From the NCBI RefSeq assembly GCF_024586455.1, contig NC_065921.1, positions 27,463,135 through 27,527,134 of the forward strand: a stretch of DNA of 64,000 nucleotides. Reading direction: 5' to 3'. Numbering within the stretch: the first letter of the stretch is position 1; the number at the start of each line of letters is the position of its first letter. This stretch comes from Bactrocera neohumeralis. Lineage: Eukaryota; Arthropoda; Insecta; Diptera; Tephritidae. Below the pieces are notes generated by a model that was not told where the DNA came from, made no database searches, and saw only the letters and a list, made by a program, of their open reading frames with translations. Shown here one piece after another: positions 22,371 through 34,920 of the stretch. The position numbers and the translations under genes were made by a program.

Positions 22371-23512
22371 ATTAGTCTTCTTGATATAAAGAATATCTCT
22401 CCCCTTCAACATTTCGATACCACTTTTGTAGTACGATCCTTTGCTTCAAAATATGTATGCCTCAGTTTCGGCGATCATTTCTTCATTCGATGAAAATTTC
22501 TTCCCAGTGATCATTCTTTCGAGGTTTGAGAATCAGCAAATAATCGCTGGAGGCCAGATCTAGAGAATGTGTTTGATGCGGAAACAATCCGAAGCCCGAT
22601 TCCAGAATTTTTGCTTTCGTTTTTACTGACTTGTGACACGGTGCATTGTCTTGGGGCAAACAGCACAGTAGTGGCCGTTTTTCGGCAATTTCGTTTTTCA
22701 TACCATCCAAAAATGCTATATATTATAGTCGCTGTTGATGGGGACTCCTTTTTTAAGGTTGTCAATAAAAATTATTCCACGCGCATCCCAAAATACAGAA
22801 ATAACATTGCCAGCCGACAGTTACGTCTTCCACGCTTTGGAGCGGGTTCATCATATGCAGTCCACTGGGATGATTGCCTATTGGACTTCGGAGCGAATTG
22901 ATGTAGTCATGTTTCATCCATTGTCACATATCGACGCAAAATATCGAGTTTATTACGCTTGAATATCTCCAGACATTGCTCCGAATCTTGAACTTGTCGT
23001 TGTTTTTTGTGAAAATGATCTCGCGCCGCACACACTTTGCACAAAGCGTTCTCATACCAAAATATTTGTGAATGATTTGATTTACGCGTTCAGTTAATAT
23101 CTTTACCTGTTATCTCGAACAACTTCACTTTACGATCATCCAAAATTATTTTGTGGACTTTTCTGATGTTTCTTTCGGTAACAACCTCTTTTGGTCGTCC
23201 ACTGCGTTCAACGTCTTCGGTGCTAATTTCACCCCGTCTAAACTGAGCATACCAATACTTGATGATTGATTTTCTTATGACAGTGTCCCGAAACTCGTCA
23301 TTAAGCCAAGTTTTTGCTTTAATTGTATTTGTTCGCTTCGAAGCGCAATATTTTATCAACGAAATTCCTTCCATTTTTTTCAGTTTGACAAAGGTTCCTT
23401 CATTCAAAAAGATATAATTCACAAACTAATGATTCAACAGCTGTCGAATTATTCACGCACCTATTGAAGGCGTGAATCTATGTGCCAGACCGGAGACTTT
23501 TCAATTGATCTG
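22370..23512 (-). mobile_element. mariner copy (Mos1/mauritiana-like), frameshifted
   Basis: The minus strand from 23422 gives a helix-turn-helix region (RKSIIKYWYAQFRRGEISTE, VERSGRPKEVVTERNIRKVH). After frame breaks it gives LPQDNAPCHKSVKTKAKILE and PHQTHSLDLASSDY, the catalytic boxes. The right end (23484-23512) carries gaccggagacttttcaattg, which matches the terminal inverted repeat at 38352-38380. The left end is missing. Confidence 0.8.
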
Positions 23513-23975
23513 TTAGTCCATCTGTATTTGAGGTATAGATTTGAAATTTTGCAACTGTCTGTTTCTACCAAAGAAGCTTCTAATTTATCGGAAATTCCGA
23601 TATCAGACCACTAAAGGATATAGCTATCATACAACTGATCGATCAAAATCAAGTTCTTCTGTGGAAAACTGTTTTATTTGATAGGATAATTTACGAAATT
23701 CGCGGCGGGTTATTGTCTAAGGCAATAATGCTATCTCCGAAGAAATTCGACAATGATACAATCGCTGACGATCAAAATCGAGTTATACAAAATATGTGTA
23801 TATATTTTTTTCCTTATTAAGTAGCATTAGTTCGACTTCAAGGTTGGTTTTATCAAAAAAAAAAAAAACGTGACTAAAAAGTAATCCTTGGCCGGCTACC
23901 TTTATGGATTTAGTTATCCATCTGGTTGTCATAAGAAATGCACCTGTGAAAGGTATTATAGCTTCGTTGCAGCCG
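23513..23975. repeat. Dispersed hairpin-ended repeat, one degenerate copy
   Basis: This copy contains the shared internal phrases (ttgaaattttgcaactgtctg, gaccactaaaggatatagctatcat) and ends with ggtattatagcttcgttgcagccgaagctagcg. The latter is the cttcggt-gcaaccgaag hairpin seen at 27090. It is related to 26490-27120, 31250-32680, 38985-39170 and 58540-58700. Confidence 0.6.
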
Positions 23976-24640
23976 AAGCTAGCGTTTTTATTGGATTACA
24001 GCTATAAACTTTTACGCTACTTTTACAAATGACCATAGGCCGCATTGTTGCTATTGTTGTTGTTGCAATCGCTTGTTTACATTTATAGTTCGCGATCTAA
24101 AAATAAAACTTTTACAAACACCATTGAACTAAAAATAACAACAAATAAGAGATAAATGCAAATTAATACAAATATCTCAGCAGGCAACGGTAAGGTGTTA
24201 ACGCAGACACTGAGACACTCTGACATACATGTGTGTACGTAGATAAAAGGCGCTAAGCCGAGCAGCCAAGCTCCGACATTTGTTGTGCGGAGGTAAATAT
24301 AACCCACTAGAAATGACATACAAACATAGTTATATATATATACTTATATGTATATACATATATAGGTATATGTAATCACGAATTATAATTGAAATCGACT
24401 GTGGCGAACGTAAGGTGGCGATGATAAATGTATTTATTAAACGATTAGAGAGGTCCAATATTTGATTACCCAAGCGGCAACAAAAAACAGAGACTGAGAG
24501 AGACAAGTGCATGAAAGATAGCATTATCTGGATCCGATTACAAATATGGGTGATCTTAGTCCACTATTGCGTTAATATGGCGAATATTTTAATTTCGGGC
24601 TGAATGCCTGACTTTATGGTTGATATTTCTTATGCTGGGT
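23975..24640. other. Non-coding, microsatellites only
   Basis: gttgttgttgttg near 24050 and a tatatatata/tatacatatat tract at 24330-24370. No gene or repeat family was recognised. Confidence 0.4.
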
Positions 24641-25560
24641 TTTTCAATAGGAATTATTAAAAAAAAATACTCACAAACTGTTAAGGAAATTCAAATCTTT
24701 TCTATTTCATGTGAAGTACAATCCATTAAGTTCTGAATAGAACACCATTAAAATTTCCTCCACGACTTCTTTTGCAGGAACGAATCCGATGAACACAACT
24801 TTCGAGTATTTTTTCTATTAAATCAAGTCGTAGGCCAAGAATAGCATGAATCGTTCAAGTTCAATATTGACTACTAAAGCTTGAAGAGAGTCTGATTTAT
24901 TGCTAAAGATCAATGACTTCAAATAACCCCACAAGAAGTAGTCTAATAGTTTTAAATTACAACTTTTTGGAGACCATTCAATGTCACAATTTCTTGAAAC
25001 AATCGAAGCTCCAAACTTTTGTCGCAATAATTTGGTTGTTGCACGTGCTGTGTGGCACGTAGTCCCGTCTTGTTGGAACCAGATGTTGTCAAAATCAACT
25101 TCTTCCAATTGCTACCATAAAAAGCTGGTTAACATCGATCTACACCACTCTCTATTGAGTGTAAGGGTGCCACCAGCTTCATTTCGAAAGAAGTGCGGAC
25201 CAATAATTTCACCAGACTAAAAACCACAGCAAACTGTCAATTTAGGTGAATGAATCAACAGTTTGGTTTATTTGCCCCACCACTCAGACGAAAGTGAGCG
25301 TCATCGGAGCAGATGATTTCCTTAAAAAATCGTTATCGTTTTCACGGTAGTCCAATGGCTTTAGTTCTTGAGTGAGAACCATTTTATTCTGATGCAAGTG
25401 CAAAACTTTTCGCAAAATTCGCTAGGTTGTCGTTTGAGACAGTCACAATGCTTGAGAACGTCTTGGAATCGACAAATGGCGGTCTTCAGCAACACCTACC
25501 TGAACGGCAGCAATATTTTCATTACTTCTAACCGTCCTTTGTGTAATTGGCAAATTGAAC
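24640..25560 (-). mobile_element. Tc1/mariner-superfamily DNA transposon copy
   Basis: The minus strand at 25108-24818 reads DFDNIWFQQDGTTCHTARAT, then LLRQKFGASIVSR, then LLDYFLWGYLKS. These are the second and third catalytic boxes, related to but divergent from family 1. The upstream region to 25560 contains decayed N-terminal transposase (antisense). Frames are broken. Confidence 0.65.
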
Positions 25561-25569
25561 TTTATTTTT

Positions 25570-26110
25570 ATTTTTCTTCGCCAAGCGCTTCTTCTTTTCG
25601 CTATTTGGCACCAATTCGAGATACCAAGTGCAGCCAGGTCCTTCTCCTACTGATCTCTTCAACGGAGTGGAGGAATTCCTCTTCCACTGCTTCTCCCGGT
25701 GGGTACTGCGTCGACCTTAAAACCTTAAAAGCTGGAGTGTTATCTACCATCCGACAATATGACATTGCCAACGCAGCCGCTGTCTCTTGATTAGCTGGAC
25801 TATGTTGATGTCGTCGTATGAAGAACTTCGCTTTGAAGCGGATTGTAGCTAGACGTTCATCCACCGGTTTGAATGCCAAAACTCGGCGACGGAGTCTCAC
25901 GAATCCCACGCTCGCAATTTGCGCTCCTTAATATGACCACTGTAGTAAATGCCACAAGCACCTATTCGCCTCAGTCTTTGTCCCGTCCATCGGAATTCTT
26001 GGACGGTGATAATGTCAGCCTTTACTCTAATGAGTACATCAACCAGCTGGGCAGCGGCACCTTCTCAATTAAGGGACCGGACGTTCCAGGTGGATGGCCT
26101 TAAATCGTAA
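25570..26110 (-). mobile_element. RTE-like non-LTR fragments (endonuclease region joined to RT tail)
   Basis: The minus strand frame 25909-25601 begins with an endonuclease-like stretch (FKPVDERLATIRFKAKFFI). It ends with the element's C-terminal tail (PPGEAVEEEFLHSVEEISRR, RTWLHLVSR). Joining of two normally distant parts implies an internal deletion. The flank to about 26110 looks like related untranslated sequence. Confidence 0.5.
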
Positions 26111-26490
26111 TCCTTAACACGTCTTTCATCCGAGGCTGTTTCCTTCTTTTCATTGGCAGTGTTTCATACGTGGCGTGTCCCAAACCCAGCGCACAACCCT
26201 GGGGTGAAGATGTTTTGGCTACCCAGAGTATACTTGGCCTAAGACCGGAGGTCGTGAGCTGCTTGAGCCATATGTAAGAGAATCGTTTCTGGCCACGCTC
26301 AAGAACAGCACTGTGAAAATGGATGAAATCGATTGACTACCACTCCCACTTGCCATACAACAATTTTTAAATTCTATATGATTTTTTCCCTTTACAGTAT
26401 GTCGACATTGACTATAGCTTTTCAAGAACCCAGACAGCAAATATGTGGAGCTCAGTGCTTCTTCTTTTTGAAACATTTTGTTGTAGTTAA
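26110..26490. other. Unassigned, probably old transposon sequence
   Basis: It continues from the retrotransposon fragment without a clear boundary and runs up to the hairpin repeat. No intact frame was seen. Confidence 0.3.
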
Positions 26491-27120
26491 ATTGCATTTT
26501 ATTATACCCTGAACAGGGTATGTTAAATTTGTCACGAAGTTTGTAACACCCAGAAGGAAGCGTCGATTTAGCCATGTCCGTCTGTCTGTCCGTCTGTCTG
26601 TATATATGCGAACTAGTTCCTCAGTTTTTAAGATATCATTTTGAAATTTTGCAAACGTCATTTTCTCTTCAAGAAGCTGCTCATTTGTCGGAACTGTCGA
26701 TATCAGACCACTTTAACATATAGCTGCCATACAAACTGAACGATCGGAATCAAGTTCTTGTATGGAAAACTTTCATATTTGACAAGATATATTCACGAAA
26801 TTTGGTATATGTTATTTTCTAAGGCAACAATATAATCTCCAAAGAAATTGTTCAGATCGGTTAACTATAGCATATAGCTGCCATACAAACCGAACGATCG
26901 GAATCAAGGGCTTGTATGGAAAACTTTCGCATTTGACGTGGTATCTTCACGAAATTTGGCATGGATTACTGCTTAAGGTAACAATATAATCTCCGAAAAA
27001 ATTGTTCAGATCGGATTACTATAGCCTATAGCTGCCATACAAACTGAACACATGGTTACTAACAGAAAGGGAAAGGGTATCTAGCTTCGGTGCAACCGAA
27101 GTTAACGTTTTTTCTTGTTT
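26490..27120. repeat. Dispersed hairpin-ended repeat, most complete copy
   Basis: It starts with the palindrome accctgaacagggt (26506-26519). The phrase tccgtctgtctgtccgtctg follows, then two to three copies of a module with atagctgccatacaaac, tcttgtatggaaaac and cacgaaatttggcat. It ends with the hairpin cttcggtgcaaccgaag and gttaacgtttttt (27084-27115). The two terminal hairpins suggest a defined mobile unit. No protein is encoded. Confidence 0.7.
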
Positions 27121-28265
27121 TTTTTTTATTATTAAATATACAATATTTTTGTTTTTGTTATTGTATTTTCTCCACTTTATTATACCCGTACATATGTATA
27201 ATACACCCATTCATTCATTGCTTCAAAATTAAATTTGCAATTAATTTATATGCATAATGGGCTGTGCTCCTTAAAAAACCGCGACAGTCCTTAACAAGCA
27301 ACAACAACGTGTGCGATATAATTCATGTCGATAGACTTACATGCTCACATGTATATACACACGCACACACATACAGAGAACGCATTTTGCCCATTTTTAT
27401 CAGCAAAACGTCTCATCTTTGTTGTTGCGCTGTTTATATGTGCAAATATTGGGAGAACTCGCGCAGCTATGCGTCTACCGACAAACACACACACACACAC
27501 ACACATGCACAAACAGAGTTATTATTTTATTTGATCATTTATTCATCGCTTCAATTCATTTAAATCCACATTTGGTGTGTACATTGCAAATTACGTAGAG
27601 CCACTTAAAGCCGGCCATACAAACACACATGCACAAACAATAATACATACGATACATACTTATATACATAGCAATGTATTTGCGTTTGAACACAATACGT
27701 AACTTGTTGAGCTTGCTTCGTCTTGCTTCTTTTTCCCAACCTTTTTGCGCGGTGCCAGTGTGGATAGAGCTGTAGCGGAAAATTTTCGCACTTTTTAGCC
27801 CCACCTGCCCGTTCACATGTAGGTATCTTACATGCATACATACAAGTATATGTATGTGTGTGTATAAAAAGTTATTCATTATCAAATCAGCAATTTCAAT
27901 AATAGCAAGTGAGTAAATTCAAATTATGCCAGAACTGATCTGTTAGGCTAAATTCAGATAACGGTAATTCAAAACAAGTAAGAAGGGCTAAGTTAGTGTG
28001 CTTCGTCGTCAACGCCTTCTCGACCCTTTTTGAGTAATTTGTACCAATCAAAAACACTCGCGACAAATTATTTGTCATTTTCCAACATCCTGACCTTTTC
28101 AGCAGCAGACATGTAAGCACACAAAATTTAATGGAAATTCTTTGTTGAATTATTTCACCCATCGTATCGACCAGACACTACGGGGTCCGGCACTCGAACC
28201 AATTAAAAAAACCATGAATTCGGTTTGGAAAATTATTTTTATTTATTTTAAAGTATAAAATGTGT
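27120..28265. other. Non-coding, dense simple repeats
   Basis: (ca)n runs at 27355-27375 and 27484-27504, tg/ta repeats at 27835-27865, and generic AT-rich sequence. Overlapping frames on both strands are low-complexity artefacts. Confidence 0.5.
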
Positions 28266-28279
28266 GAAAATAATCATAA

Positions 28280-28500
28280 ATTCAGGACCAATTCACTTTT
28301 GCTCGATAAGACCACCTTTTGCCTTAATTATGGCCGGTGAGACGGTCAAAAAACGAATCGCAAGCTGCCCGAATGTGACTTGCCGGTATTTTGGCCCACT
28401 CACGGACAATGGCTTTCTTCAGCATCTCGAGACTGGTATATTTTTTACTTCCGATCTTGCTCTTTCTAGGCTTGAAAAGGGTCTGTTTTTAAGCATTTTA
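28280..28500 (-). mobile_element. Tc1/Tc3-like transposase C-terminal fragment
   Basis: The minus strand reads LEMLKKAIVREWAKIPASHI, then RAACDSFFDRLTG, then GLIEQK-like ends. This is the conserved tail of Tc1-type transposases (KAI..EW..IP...I..L..S...R....I.A.GG). The rest of the element is absent. Confidence 0.65.
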
Positions 28501-28559
28501 CATTTAGAGTAGACAGTGCTACTGCGGTTCAGATTAGTAGTACGTATCACTTTGTTCAG

Positions 28560-30060
28560 CATTACATTGAAAAATATAATATAGAATCAACTCGTCTAAA
28601 AACTTCGGTCTGTATTGAACGGCTCGGAGAGGTCCTTCCCGATTTTAATGGAGGTTATGGTTGTGCTCAAAGGCAGGAAAGAGGCTTTGAAATTGACAAA
28701 ATGGTGATGGGTATCGATCTGTCTGTAAGGGTCTTCTTCATGATTTTACGTATTGTGAAAATCGGGTTTACAGTCAATTTGTCAGGTCAAAAACCACACT
28801 GATAAAATCCAATCACACCATACTGTCGAATCAACCTTATATCCAATATTTAGGATTCCGCGATAATTAGCGCAGACTGCGGAACTTCCCTTCTTGTAGA
28901 TAGGGTAGAGTACACTCATATTCCAATTATTAGACAAGTATTCATCCGACCAAATCATGCTTAGCAGCTAGATCATGCGCTTTTCCCGTTCCTCTCCGTC
29001 GGTTTTTAACAGCTCAGCCGGTGGTCCATCAGTCCCTGGGGCTTTGTTGTTAATAAGCCGCCTTAGAGTTGTTTTCTCCTCCTTTGCTGCGAGTTCTTCT
29101 CCATTCCTTGCAGCACTGCTTTCGCAATTTAGCAGATTCGAGAAGTGTTATTTCCACATTTGGAGTGTACGGTACTCTGTGTGTCTGTAATCAAGTTTAC
29201 ATAGTTGTTTTCACAAAAGTCAACCCCGGACTTGAAAGGATTTGTTTGCTGCCTTAACTTCGAATATTTATAATTTTCGGGTCGAACTCTCGCTAGCCAT
29301 TATCTAAAGATCTACCCACGTACTTTTTTCAGTTCCTCTCCTCTTTTTGTTGGAAATGCGACTATCTTCCCTCCTCTCCTCGCGGTACCGTCGTTATTTC
29401 GCGTGATAAATTTGATTGCGTGTTTTTGATCAAAGAACAACCAGGTAGATTTATGGATTTTTAGATGCTGAAACCTAGTGTTACAAACTACTACTTCGCG
29501 CCGCGAAGAAATCAACTAGCCCCTCACCATTATCGGATCCGTCGATCCAAAGATGTCTTCTTTGTCCACCTTGGCGTAGAAGTCGCCGCGCACGATCTTA
29601 ACACTGTGGCGGGGGAATTTCTCATACGGTTCCTCCAAGCGCTCGTAGATACTGTGGTCGTCAACGTTTGGGATGGTCAATATCCCAGACTTTCGTCTTC
29701 CTTCAATTGGAATTACATGGCGGATCCCAAACCCAGCGGCACAGTCCCACCTGAGGAGACAGTTTCGTTGATCACGTTTAAGTAGTGAACCGCTTGCTCA
29801 AAGACAGACGCTCGCATGCAGCCGCGCCTCCTGGTGGACACACGCTGCAACACTGTTGAGTCCTTAAACCAATCGGCCTCGGAGGGACCCCTTCAAAGCT
29901 CCCTCTCTCTTAGCCGTGACCCTCCACACGGATTGGTTACCGCATCTCACTCAAAGTTTTTCAGGTTGTCTTGGGTGTTCGACACGGAGGCAGGTGGTTA
30001 CCGAAATTTCTCTATCTGTGCAGTGCCTCGTTCAGCCACTTTTAATTTATTTATGGATAT
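28560..30060 (-). mobile_element. RTE-like non-LTR retrotransposon, RT domain remnant
   Basis: The minus strand around 29040-28850 reads PGTDGPPAELLKTDGEE, then IWSDEYLSNNWNMSVLYPIY, then KGSSAVCANYRGI. This is the start of a non-LTR RT domain (GxDGxPAEL... WxxSxxxPIxKKG... CxNYRGI). Sequence up to 30060 appears to be upstream parts of the same or a related element, heavily mutated. The fragment is inactive. Confidence 0.6.
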
Positions 30061-30209
30061 ATAAAATTTTAGCAATAACAATAACAAATTATATTTTATG
30101 ATGCCTATAACATTTAATGAAATTTTTTAATAGACAGAAAATATGCAAATTACAAACATTGAATTCGATATGTAAGTAAAAAATTTATAATAGACACGGG
30201 AATGAACAT

Positions 30210-30860
30210 ACGAGGTGTGTTCAGAAAATTTTCGCTTTTTTTGAAGAAAAAAAATATTAGTTCGTCTACATTAAATCCTTCCAAAATTGAAATAGTCCCC
30301 TTTCGATATTATGCACTTAAGCCAGCACTTCTTTCAAACGTCGAAACACTTCTCGAGCTCGATTTTTGGGATAGTCTCTAGCTCTTTCATTGATTTTCAT
30401 CTATCTTGAGAAACGACAGCCTTCTAAGGTTCTATTTATTTTGGAAATAGGAAAAAGTAACGTAAAAATTTGCGTCGATATGTGACAATGGATGAAACAA
30501 TGGTTCCATCATTTCACTTCGAAGTCCAATCGACAGTCATCCAAATGGTCCATAGCGTGGAAAAACGCAGTAGTCGGCTGGCAAGGCTATTGGCGTCTGT
30601 ATTTTGGAATGCGCATGGAATCATTTTTATTTACTACATTGAAAAAGGAAGCGACTATCGTTATTGCACCGTTTGAAGGACGAAATCGCCGAAAATCGGA
30701 CAATGCACCACGAATTGAGCTTCGAATTACTTCGGCATCCACCGGATTCTCCAGATCTGGACAGCTGAACGTTATGTCAAGAGTTCAGTGAGCGGTTGCC
30801 AACAACCAGTACTACTTCTGCAGTACTTCTTGAAGCTCTCAGTAATTGCTTTGTTGTGGT
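30210..30860 (+). mobile_element. mariner remnant
   Basis: The plus strand near 30470-30680 reads RYVTMDETMVPSFHFEVQST, then LASVFWNAHGIIFIYYIEKG. This matches the first catalytic aspartate region (TxDETWVHHYxPE) and the VFWDxxGIxxIDYLEKG box of mariner. The conserved W after DET is replaced. Both termini are eroded. Confidence 0.6.
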
Positions 30861-31250
30861 TTAGCCGTCCAGGATGCTTTCTGGTATCGAAATTCATTAC
30901 AAGATAACAACAAAACCAAACCTAAACTCTTCGAATTAACTGTCCTATTAGGTGAAAACTAAATCGTTCTTCAGCTCGTAGTGGATGCGCTTAGAACAAG
31001 ACCTTAATTTTGCCTTGGGATTTCAAAGACAATACGAGGTTGGTGCAAAATGTCTCGCGAATTGTGCATTTCTTAAGAAAGTGTTTATTTATTCATGAAT
31101 ATCTATTTTAACTCGTGATGCACGATACCCCTGTAATCGAAGAAACCATTAGCAAAACCTCATGCCGTAGCTTCCGTTGGGATGATTGAGCTTAAGTTTT
31201 CACGTCATAATCATAAATGCCGCAGCTTCCGTTGGGAAGCTTTTTGTATA
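30860..31250. other. Non-coding with a short direct duplication
   Basis: A short duplicated phrase built on gcttccgttggga occurs at about 31163 and 31223. Nothing else was recognised. The hairpin-repeat array begins just after. Confidence 0.35.
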
Positions 31251-32680
31251 CCTATAAGCGAACATAAGTTTTTGAGTTATGAATCTGTAATTTTCCACAC
31301 CTCCTTTTCTTTTCAAGAAGTCGGAACCGCCAATATCCACTATACCATATAGCTGTCATCCAAACTGACCGATCAAAATCAAGACCTTTTATGGAAAACT
31401 TCTTTATTTGACAAGGTAGCGTCACGAAATTTGGCATAGATTATTTTGTAAGACAACTCTATAATATCTGAAGAAATTTTCCAGATTTGACAACTATAGC
31501 ATATAGCTGCCATACAAACTAATCGGATAAACTCAAGTCCTTGTATGGAAAACTTCTTTATTTGACAAGGTAGCGTCACGAAATTCTGCACATATTATTT
31601 TGTAAGACAACTCTATAATATCTGAGGAAATTTTCCAGATCGGACAACTATAGCATATAGCTGCCATACAAACTAATCGGACAAACTCAAGTCCTTGTAT
31701 GGAAAACTTTTTTGTTTGACAAGGTAGCGTCACGAAATTTGGCATAGATTATTTTGTAAGACAACTCTATAATATCTGAAGAAATTTTCCAGATCGGACA
31801 ACTATAGCATATAGCTGCCATACAAATTAATCGGATAAACTCAAGTCCTTGTATGGAAAACTTTTCTATTTGACAAGGTAGCGTCAAGAAATTTGGCACA
31901 TATTATTTTGTAAGACAACTCTATAATATCTGAGGAAATTTTCCAGATCGGACAACTATAGCATATAGCTGCCATACAAACTAATCGGACAAACTCAAGT
32001 CCTTGTATGGAAAACTTTTTTGTTTGACAAGGTAGCGTCAAGAAATTCTGCACATATTATTTTGTAAGACAACTCTATAATATCTGAGGAAATTTTCCAG
32101 ATCGGACAACTATAGCATATAGCTGCCATACAAACTAATCGGACAAACTCAAGTCCTTGTATGGAAAACGTTTCTATTTGACAAACTAGCGTCATGAAAT
32201 TTGGCACATATTATTTTGTAAGACAACTCTATAATATCTGAGGAAATTTTCCAGATCGGACAACTATAGCATATAGCTGCCATACAAACTAAAACTCAAG
32301 TCCTTGTATGGAAAACTTTTTTGTTTGACAAGAATATCGCCACGAAATTTGCACATATTATTTTGTAAGACAACTCTATAATATCTGAGGAAATTTTCCA
32401 GATCGGACAACTATAGCATATAGCTGCCATACAAACTAATCGGACAAACTCAAGTCCTTGTATGGAAAACTTTTTTGTTTGACAAGGTAGCGCCACGATA
32501 TTTGGTGTAAATTATTTTTTTTTGGCAGTGCTTTAATCTCCGAACAAATCGTTCAGATCGGTCCACTATAGCATATAGCTGGCAAACAAACTGAAAGATT
32601 AAACTCAAGTTGAAGATCCTTTTATACCCTTTTATGCTATTAAAAATGCACATGTGAAGGGTATTAATGTTTCTTCATAT
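31250..32680. repeat. Tandem array of a 154-bp module (about nine units)
   Basis: The anchor catatagctgccatacaaac recurs at about 31499, 31653, 31807, 31961, 32115, 32269, 32416 and 32570, with a more diverged copy near 31345. Spacing is 154 bp except one 147-bp step caused by a small deletion. Units are nearly identical, which implies recent expansion. The module is the same one found two to three times in the dispersed repeat at 26490-27120. The end at 32640-32680 (cacatgtgaagggtatt) matches other copies' ends. Open 70-codon frames recur with the period and are artefacts. Confidence 0.9.
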
Positions 32681-32689
32681 TTTTCTTGC

Positions 32690-33045
32690 TATTTTATACA
32701 CAAGTATTTATTGTTTTGTGTTTTTTTTTCTGCAAGAATTCACTTAAAAGTGGGTCAAAATGATATCTCGAATGCTATGCAGCTTATGCCAATGTCAAGC
32801 CGACTGCAGAACTTCAAAGCTGCCACAGCGAATTGTTGGCAAAAATTTCATAGAATAGCAAAAAAAGAAACAAATGTTTAAAAACCCAACAACAACGACA
32901 ACAAACCATGCATTAATAAACTCATAGTTAATAATTGTAATCAAATTGTAGTTATGTTTAGCATTTAAAGCGGTTTGCTAGCACAAATGCACACAGGTAG
33001 ATACATATATGTATGTGGCTTTGTATGTATGAGTGTCTATTTGTA

Positions 33046-33076
<31 letters not shown>

Positions 33077-33590
33077 CTCAAACAATAATTTTATGAATTT
33101 GTGTGGGAAGTTGGAGCGCGTGCATGCAATAAAGCGCTGCTGCCATTCCGTTCCAAGCGTTAGGTTGCTTGTGTTTGAGTGCATTTGTGTGTATGTGTGT
33201 GTGTGTGTGTGATTTTTCACGCGAATATTTGCGCGATTTCCCACGTTTTGTTACAAGCCAACTGGTTGGTATTCGATCGCCTGCCATATTTGTAAGCAAT
33301 TAATCAATTATATGCCAAACCAATAAAGCGATCATCATGCGCATACTTGGCAACACAAACATACATACTTACACACACACACACACATTTATATATATAC
33401 AAAGTGTTAATAACAATAATTGTGATAATAATAAGAAATTAAAATAATTTTGAATTCCTTCGCGATAGTTATAATGAGTTTTGGTGGGAGGTATTTAATT
33501 GCTTCGCAAGCAAAGCGCCACGGGTCGTCATTCAAAAGTGGAAAGTGTTTATTTTTAGGTTAGGGGATTCCACATTTGGGGGTTTCCCAA
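32690..33590. other. Non-coding, (gt)n and (ca)n microsatellites
   Basis: (gt)n at 33048-33076 and 33186-33212 and (ca)n near 33374-33388. No gene was seen. Confidence 0.55.
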
Positions 33591-34920
33591 ATTTACCCTT
33601 CCTTGGCTTTAACTATTTAAGCTCTTTTATGTTCCCCATAGATAGATTGAGAGATAGGAAAATTAAAGCTTTGCACTGAGATCTATAGTATAATGTGCCA
33701 GGAGCCAGCTGGGCGCGACTGAGATGATGTGATCCCTGTCCACGTAGATGAAACCTAAGGCCTTGAGCCTGCTTCTGCGAATTGCTGGGCAATCTAAAAT
33801 CAGGTGCTCTTGAGTTTCCTGTTTTATGTCGCAGAATCGGCAGTTTGCGCAAGAGACTATGCACACGTTGGACAAGTGCTTTCTGAGCCTGTGGTGACAT
33901 GTATAGAGCGCGACAAGGAGGTTGAATTTGTCCCGGGGGAAGTTGATTATTTCCTTTAATCTTGAAAGGTTGTACCCTCCCAGAAGTAACTTGACATGGC
34001 ATGCTGTTCTTTCCACACTCTCTCCTCCGTGCGGAGCAGCTCTTTCATAGTGTGGAACCTCACTGCAATGCATGGTTCTGGCCCCATTATCCTGTGAACG
34101 CTACCGCTCATTGTCGACTACCCCTTTATGCCACAGCACCCAAATTAGGCGTACCCTAATTTGGCTGTTCAGCCTTCATATACCCTCCTTCACAAAAATC
34201 GATTTAACCTCATACGCTGAGATCGCCTTTAGTGCTGAAGCGAGCCTTTGCAGCTTCGATAGTTGAAGGCCTACTGAAGACTGCGTTGCCTTAGATGCCC
34301 AAGCAAACGCTCCATAAGTGTCTTTACAATCATGGTATACAGCCATCTTATGATACCTGGCTTGCAGTGGCTTGGTGGTCGTAAGGTTGAGTCTAATGTG
34401 AGGCCAAGAAATTTGAGCTCTTTAGACAACTCCAATTCCCTGCCACCGAGTGTTAGGCGCCTCAAGCCCGGAAGAGATCTTCGCTTTGTAAAAGGGACAA
34501 CGGTTGTTTTTAACGGGTTGATATTTAACCCTACCGTATTGCATCATCCCTTTGCTGGACTTAAGATCCTTTGAACTATGTCGCAGACAATGTTCTCAAA
34601 GATTTTCGGCGCCTTCGATCTTAGATGGTTGTCCACAATCTTTTCCATCCCCTTTTGAATGAAGGATGTGAGACTAATTGGCCTAAAAGATTTGGCCACC
34701 GAGTAGTCCATCCTACCTACCTTGGGGATGAAGATTACCTTCGCTATTCTTCACGGTTCTGGGATATACGCCATCGCATCATCAGTACTATAAGGTGTGG
34801 CAAGAGATCTTGCATAACTTGTTGCAAAAGAGCTGGATTTGCGCCATTGTCAGCAAAATCTCAATCTGTCGGGTTGAGTTTTGGGCCCTAAATCTTTGAA
34901 AGAGCTAGAAGCAAGGTAAT
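33590..34920 (-). mobile_element. Non-LTR retrotransposon (LOA/jockey-like) RT and cysteine-rich 3' end, decayed
   Basis: Minus-strand pieces are LRRLTLGGRELELSKELKFL, LTLDSTLRPPSHC, and GIIRWLYTMIVKTLMERLLG from the RT thumb. A tail follows with LLLGGYNLSRLKEI, CHHRLRKHLSNVCIV, and CRFCDIKQETQEHLILDCPA, a Cx2C...H...C knuckle typical of these elements. Frames are interrupted. Confidence 0.75.

Noticed and set aside
24083..24319. Minus-strand hydrophobic 78-codon frame
   Set aside because: It has no homology, lies in simple-repeat-rich DNA, and has no splice or promoter context to support a gene.
27264..27885. Overlapping open frames on both strands
   Set aside because: They are driven by (ca)n and related simple repeats, with His/Thr or Cys/Val runs and no domain.
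31379..32653. Series of similar 60-70-codon frames on the minus strand
   Set aside because: They repeat with the 154-bp unit, which is not a multiple of three, and overlap each other. They are by-products of the tandem array, not a gene family.
31250..32680. CRISPR-like regular repeat spacing
   Set aside because: Whole 154-bp units are near-identical with no unique spacers, and the genome is eukaryotic.
32978..33299. Minus-strand frames rich in His-Thr
   Set aside because: They are translations of the (gt)n microsatellites.
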